A stretch of 26,735 nucleotides of DNA, from NCBI GenBank assembly GCA_934725575.1, contig CAKVCK010000033.1:1-26735 (forward strand), written 5' to 3'. The stretch comes from an uncultured Bacteroidales bacterium. GTDB lineage: Bacteria; Bacteroidota; Bacteroidia; Bacteroidales; UBA932. Shown one piece after another: positions 23,104 to 26,735 of the stretch. How positions within the stretch are numbered: the stretch's first letter is position 1; every line of letters starts with the position of its first letter. The notes under the pieces were generated by a model. The model was not told where the DNA came from. It did not search any database and saw nothing but the letters and a program-made list of their open reading frames with translations. Both the position numbers and the translations under genes were made by a program.

Positions 23104-24324
23104 TTACTCCGCGTAGAGCGAGATGATGTTGAGGATGACCTGGGAGGCTTTCTCGATGCTCTGTAGAGGGACGAACTCCATCTTGCCGTGGAAGTTCAGG
23201 CCTCCGGCGAAGATGTTCGGGCAAGGCAGCCCCTTGAAACTCAGGTTAGCACCGTCGGTGCCGCCACGGATAGGCTGGATCTTCGGCTTGATGCCGGCCA
23301 TCTCCATCGCCTTCACGGCCTTCTCCACGACGTGATAGTGCGGCTCCACCTGCTCGCGCATGTTGTAGTACTGATCCTTGATCACAGCCGTCGCCGTGCC
23401 CTCGCCGTACTTGACATTGATGAAGTCCACGCATTTCTGCATAATCGCCTTCTTGCTCTCGAACTCTTTGCGGTCATGGTCACGGATTATGTAGGTGACA
23501 TCCGCCTCCTCGACCGAACCGCTGAAACCGACGATATGGAAGAACCCCTCGTAGCCTTCGGTATATTCAGGCCTCTGCTGAACAGGAAGCAATGCGTTCA
23601 ACTCAGTGGCGATCAGGATCGCGTTCTTCATCTTGCCCTTCGCGTAGCCCGGGTGCACGTTCCTCCCCTGAATGTGGATCTTCGCCGAGGCCGCGTTGAA
23701 ATTCTCGAACTCCAGCTCACCGATCTCCCCGCCGTCCATCGTGTAGGCATATTCAGCCCCGAACCTCTTGACATCGAACTTAACCACGCCGCGCCCGATC
23801 TCCTCGTCAGGCGTGAAACCGATCTTGATCTCACCGTGCCTGAACTCAGGATGCTCCACGATGTACTGCACCGCGTCCATGATCTCGGCCACGCCGGCCT
23901 TGTCGTCCGCACCCAGAAGGGTTGTGCCGTCGGTGGTGATGAGTGTCTGCCCCACATAATGAAGCATCTCCGGGAACTCCGAAGGCTTCAGCGCCAGTCC
24001 CGGCACACCTTTCAAAGGGATGTCCCCGCCGTCATATTCATTGATGATCTGAGGCTTGATGTCCGCTCCCGAAGCGTCCGGAGCGGTGTCCACGTGGGCG
24101 ATGAATCCGATTGCCGGCACTTTCGCCTCGATGTTCGAAGGGATCGTGCCCATCACGTAACCATATTCATCAAGAGTGGCTTCCACTCCGAGAGCCTGAA
24201 GCTCGTCGCGCAGCATCCGCAGCAGATTGAGCTCTTTCGCCGCCGATGGCTGGCTCTCTGATTCCTCGTTCGACTGAGTGTCAACGCTGACATACCTCAG
24301 GAACCTGTCCAAAACTTTTTCCAT
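23104..24324 (-). CDS. pepT: Peptidase T (tripeptide aminopeptidase, M20B)
   Basis: This cytoplasmic zinc enzyme removes the N-terminal residue of tripeptides. The 406-residue length is typical. Metal and catalytic motifs are H77-VDTAPD, the D140-D141 pair in LLGADDKAG and the E174-E175 pair in FTPDEEIGRG; the C-terminal RGGTDGANLSFKGLPCPN and FAGG motifs are also present. It lies 80 nt downstream of an oligopeptide transporter on the same strand with no promoter of the usual type between, so import and breakdown of peptides are likely coexpressed. It carries three of the four CATG sites in the window. Confidence 0.96.
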   Translation of the reverse strand: MEKVLDRFLRYVSVDTQSNEESESQPSAAKELNLLRMLRDELQALGVEATLDEYGYVMGTIPSNIEAKVPAIGFIAHVDTAPDASGADIKPQIINEYDGGDIPLKGVPGLALKPSEFPEMLHYVGQTLITTDGTTLLGADDKAGVAEIMDAVQYIVEHPEFRHGEIKIGFTPDEEIGRGVVKFDVKRFGAEYAYTMDGGEIGELEFENFNAASAKIHIQGRNVHPGYAKGKMKNAILIATELNALLPVQQRPEYTEGYEGFFHIVGFSGSVEEADVTYIIRDHDRKEFESKKAIMQKCVDFINVKYGEGTATAVIKDQYYNMREQVEPHYHVVEKAVKAMEMAGIKPKIQPIRGGTDGANLSFKGLPCPNIFAGGLNFHGKMEFVPLQSIEKASQVILNIISLYAE

Positions 24325-24348
24325 TGTTCTTGTTATTTTCTGGTATCT

Positions 24349-24359
24349 GAGCCTGTCGA
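24349..24359 (+). repeat. Hairpin-family loop GAGCCTGTCGA between transporter and pepT
   Basis: The 11-nt loop is exact and flanked by CT/AG. A partial copy (CTTCGGCAGACC) lies 24 nt further. Located in the 80-nt gap 24325-24404 inside the transporter-pepT unit, where it may affect message stability. Confidence 0.6.
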
Positions 24360-24404
24360 AGCGACTGTCATAACGGTACTTCGGCAGACCCCGTGACCGT
24401 TTGT

Positions 24405-26372
24405 TTATTCCTTAGCCCTCAAAGAAGCTATGACGGTGTAGGCGATGATCCCGATGAACGGAATGATCGCGATGGCCTCACCGTACTGCGCGTTCCATCC
24501 CGCCATAAACCAATCCACGTTGAAGAACTTCAGCAGTGCGCTCACGACACCCATCAACGCGCCGCCGGCGATGAAACCGGAAGCGATCAGCGTACCCTTG
24601 TTCAGACGAGCCTCGTTCAGAGCCTTGTCCTTCGAGCGTGTGCTCACGTACCAGGAGATCGCGCCACCGACCAGCAACGGCAGGTTCAGATCGATCGGAA
24701 TGAACATTCCAAGCGCGAATGCCAATGCTGGTATCTTGAAGAAAGTCAATATGATGGCAAGCACGGCACCGATTCCGTAAAGCAGCCACGGAGCGCCGCC
24801 ACCGTTCATCATCGGCTGGATCACGGCCGCCATCGCATTGGCCTGAGGAGCCACGAGAGCCTGGTCGCCGACGAATCCATAAGTCTTGTTCAGCACGAGC
24901 ATCACACCACAGACCGTCGCCGCCGCGACAGCCACGCCCACGAACTTCCAGCCTTCCTGCTTTTTCGGCGTGCTGCCGATCCAGTAACCAATCTTGAGGT
25001 CGGTGATGAACGAGCCTGCGACCGAAAGCGCCGTGCAGACAACTCCACCGATAATCAGTGCCGCTGCCATACCGGCGTTGCCCTTAAGTCCCACAGCCAC
25101 AAGGATAAGCGCGGCGATGATCAGCGTCATCAGCGTCATTCCGCTCACCGGGTTTGTACCCACGATGGCGATGGCGTTGGCCGCCACGGTCGTGAACAGG
25201 AATGAGATGATCGCCACGATCAGCAGCCCGACAACCGCCTGCCAGATGTTGTTCACAACTCCACCGAACGCGAAGAAAGCGAACACTGCCAACAGCGTCA
25301 GCACTATGCCGAACACAATGGTTTTCATAGGAATATCCTCCTGTGTCCTCTCGGTGTTCTCGACTTTTCCACCCTTCTTGCCGAACTCGCCGACAGCCAG
25401 CCCGACAGCCGACTTGATCACGCCGAACGATTTGATGATGCCGATGATTCCGGCGGTCGCGATGCCACCGATGCCGATGTGCCTTGCATAATCCTTGAAT
25501 ATCTGGTCAGGGCTCATCTCCCCGATTGTCATTGTCACTCCGGTGTTCATCAGGTCAATGACCTGTCCGCCCCAGATGAGGTTCATCAGCGGGATGATCA
25601 CCAGCCACACCAGGAAACTGCCGCAGCAGATGATGAAGGCATATTTCAGGCCCACGATGTAGCCGAGGCCCAACACCGCCGCGCCCGTGTTCAGTTTCAG
25701 AACGACCTTCGCCTTGTCAGCGATAGTCTGTCCGAATCCCATAACGGTTGTGCTCACAGTGTCCGCCCAAGCTCCGAAAGTGCTGACAATGAAGTCATAA
25801 AGACCTCCGATGAGGCCGCTCACCAGAAGCGTTCCCGCTCCTTTGCCGCCGCCTTCACCGCTCACAAGGATCTGTGTCGTCGCCGTGGCCTCAGGGAAAG
25901 GATATTTCCCGTGCATCTCCTTTACGAAATATTTCCGGAAAGGAATTAGGAACAATATTCCCAGAACGCCGCCGAGCAGCGATGAGAGGAACATCTGCAT
26001 AAAGTTGACGTCAACCCCAAGGATGTAGATGGCAGGAAGTGTGAATATCGCGCCCGCCACCACGGCTCCGGAACAGCCTCCGATGGACTGGATGATGACA
26101 TTCTGGCCAAGCCCTTCCTTCTTGCCGAGGGCGCTTGTCAGCCCCACCGCTATGATCGCGATCGGGATTGCCGCCTCGAACACCTGTCCCACACGCAGCC
26201 CCAGATAGGCCGCCGCCGCGGAGAAGATGACCACCATCAGCAATCCAAGTGTCACAGAATATGGCGTAACTTCCGCCCATTTCCTTTCCGCCCCCAAGAG
26301 CGGCTTGTACTCTTCGCCCGGTGCCAGCTCCCTCTGAGCGTTTTCCGGTAAAGCATTTCTCTTTTCTTCCAT
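24405..26372 (-). CDS. OPT-family oligopeptide transporter
   Basis: This is a polytopic inner-membrane carrier of 655 residues with some 14-16 hydrophobic segments. The start of the transport core (TPYSVTLGLLMVVIFSAAAAYLGLRVGQ), the segment IIQSIGGCSGAVVAGAIFTLP and the loop KYPFPEATATTQILVSGE are typical of the bacterial OPT branch (TIGR00733). Family members import oligopeptides with protons or, in some cases, metal chelates. The pairing with pepT downstream favours peptides as substrate (inferred). The N-terminus (MEEKRNALPENAQ...) is cytoplasmic and charged. Promoter -7 element at 26451-26458. Confidence 0.93.
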   Translation of the reverse strand: MEEKRNALPENAQRELAPGEEYKPLLGAERKWAEVTPYSVTLGLLMVVIFSAAAAYLGLRVGQVFEAAIPIAIIAVGLTSALGKKEGLGQNVIIQSIGGCSGAVVAGAIFTLPAIYILGVDVNFMQMFLSSLLGGVLGILFLIPFRKYFVKEMHGKYPFPEATATTQILVSGEGGGKGAGTLLVSGLIGGLYDFIVSTFGAWADTVSTTVMGFGQTIADKAKVVLKLNTGAAVLGLGYIVGLKYAFIICCGSFLVWLVIIPLMNLIWGGQVIDLMNTGVTMTIGEMSPDQIFKDYARHIGIGGIATAGIIGIIKSFGVIKSAVGLAVGEFGKKGGKVENTERTQEDIPMKTIVFGIVLTLLAVFAFFAFGGVVNNIWQAVVGLLIVAIISFLFTTVAANAIAIVGTNPVSGMTLMTLIIAALILVAVGLKGNAGMAAALIIGGVVCTALSVAGSFITDLKIGYWIGSTPKKQEGWKFVGVAVAAATVCGVMLVLNKTYGFVGDQALVAPQANAMAAVIQPMMNGGGAPWLLYGIGAVLAIILTFFKIPALAFALGMFIPIDLNLPLLVGGAISWYVSTRSKDKALNEARLNKGTLIASGFIAGGALMGVVSALLKFFNVDWFMAGWNAQYGEAIAIIPFIGIIAYTVIASLRAKE

Positions 26373-26413
26373 TGGTCTTATTTTGTTTTTATTTTATTTC
26401 TTGTCCGGCCGCT

Positions 26414-26424
26414 GAGCTTGTCGA
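26414..26424 (+). repeat. Hairpin-family loop GAGCTTGTCGA in the transporter leader
   Basis: The exact loop is flanked by CGCT and AGCG, with outer CGG/CCG able to pair across a bulge. It lies in the roughly 80-nt 5' leader of the transporter gene, so here it is not a terminator for the transporter transcript. Confidence 0.65.
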
Positions 26425-26450
26425 AGCGCCGAAAAGTACGTCACGGAAAA

Positions 26451-26458
26451 CAAAGATA
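26451..26458 (-). promoter_or_regulatory. -7 element of the oligopeptide transporter promoter
   Basis: Reads TATCTTTG on the minus strand, an exact TAnnTTTG match, about 79 nt before the ATG. It is back to back with the 23S promoter 60 nt away. Confidence 0.65.
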
Positions 26459-26518
26459 CTATATTAAGGTTAAAATTCACTGTCGTGAAAAATTTTTATC
26501 AAAAAAAGTTAAAAAAAA

Positions 26519-26549
26519 TTTGGAGGTAAAGAAAAAGTGCGTATCTTTG
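26519..26549 (+). promoter_or_regulatory. rRNA-type promoter for 23S
   Basis: TTTG (26519-26522), a 19-nt spacer, then TATCTTTG (26542-26549). About 35 nt of almost pure A/T (26488-26520) precede it, resembling an UP element of a strong rRNA promoter. Start of transcription would be near 26555, about 145 nt before 23S. Confidence 0.85.
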
Positions 26550-26580
26550 CAGCCCGTTTCGGAAGAAGCGGTACAAAAAC

Positions 26581-26593
26581 AAGTTCATTGACA
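26581..26593 (+). promoter_or_regulatory. boxA-like antitermination motif in the 23S leader
   Basis: AAGTTCATTGACA resembles boxA-type elements (GTTCTTTGACA-like) found in rRNA leaders and spacers of Bacteroidota. It lies about 27 nt after the expected transcription start. Function is inferred from position and similarity. The rest of 26594-26698 is a purine-rich leader with no open frame. Confidence 0.55.
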
Positions 26594-26698
26594 ATACTGA
26601 GAGATTACAACGAGGTAAGTGAAAAGATAAAAGATTAGCCGAGAAATAGAGATATGTAAGGTTGATACAATTTCACAACAACGAAAGATTCACAGAGG

Positions 26699-26735
26699 AA
26701 GAGAAGTCAGAGCGCACGGAGGATGCCTTGGCTTC
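26699..26735 (+). rRNA. rrl: 23S ribosomal RNA, 5' end only
   Basis: AGCGCACGGAGGATGCCTTG followed by GC matches the conserved 23S 5' region (E. coli GCGTACACGGTGGATGCC). The mature 5' end is put near 26696-26700 by analogy with E. coli. The gene runs off the window. Confidence 0.92.

Noticed and set aside
23188..24261. Long plus-strand open frame opposite pepT (357 residues), and similar long frames opposite kbl, guaB, dacB and galE
   Set aside because: They mirror strong real genes in a GC-rich coding region, show no family motifs, are rich in Arg and His, and have no promoter or start signals.
291..26550. The 26 kb between the rRNA parts as an integrated mobile element
   Set aside because: It has no integrase, conjugation or phage genes and no flanking direct repeats that I can see, and it holds core housekeeping genes.
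1..26735. The split rRNA operon as an assembly error
   Set aside because: A mis-join would be expected inside repeated rRNA sequence. Here 16S-Ile-Ala runs into a proper terminator and 23S is preceded by a proper promoter, both in unique sequence. Not fully excluded without reads.

Overview
The window looks like a chromosomal stretch from a Bacteroidota genome, most likely an uncultured Bacteroidales, at roughly 53% GC by eye. The support is the 16S 3' end (GGAACACCTCCTTT), the TAnnTTTG promoter elements before most genes, the near absence of Shine-Dalgarno sequences, and family signatures such as the SurA-like/OstA-like operon and the short-chain threonine dehydrogenase. I cannot name a genus.

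Layout. 1-325: the last bases of 16S rRNA, tRNA-Ile(GAT), tRNA-Ala(TGC) and a strong intrinsic terminator. 475-3549: divergent tRNA/rRNA modification genes (tsaC, rsmE), a NagX-like membrane acyltransferase and a YfcE-like phosphoesterase. 3653-5760: a small acidic lipoprotein, radA and a small helical protein. 5925-8659: divergent galE and a DacB-type D-Ala-D-Ala carboxypeptidase. 8704-10455: a REP-associated tyrosine transposase (RAYT) gene flanked on both sides by 92-nt repeats. 10490-12934: a secreted NlpC/P60 peptidase and a YhcC-type radical SAM protein. 13083-19572: guaB, then a tight operon of two SurA-like chaperone/isomerase proteins and an OstA/LptA-like protein for the cell envelope. 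19620-21915: divergent tdh and kbl, the two steps from threonine to glycine. 22089-22738: a DUF4160/DUF2442 pair resembling a toxin-antitoxin module. 22854-22961: a MITE-like element. 23104-26372: an oligopeptide transporter followed by peptidase T. 26519-26735: an rRNA-type promoter, a boxA-like leader and the 5' end of 23S rRNA.

The main structural surprise is that the rRNA operon is split. 16S-Ile-Ala ends at its own terminator, and 23S begins about 26.4 kb downstream on the same strand with its own promoter and leader. The genes between are housekeeping genes, not a mobile element.

Two genome-wide sequence signals also stand out. The tetramer CATG is almost absent (4 seen, about 100 expected), and this is visible in codon choice before Met. 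The hexamer GAATAT/ATATTC is about eightfold over-represented on both strands, in all reading frames and between genes. Three of the four CATG sites lie in pepT. A third repeated signal is a family of small hairpins with a near-constant 11-nt loop (GAGCYTGTCGA) and changing stems, several of them at terminators.
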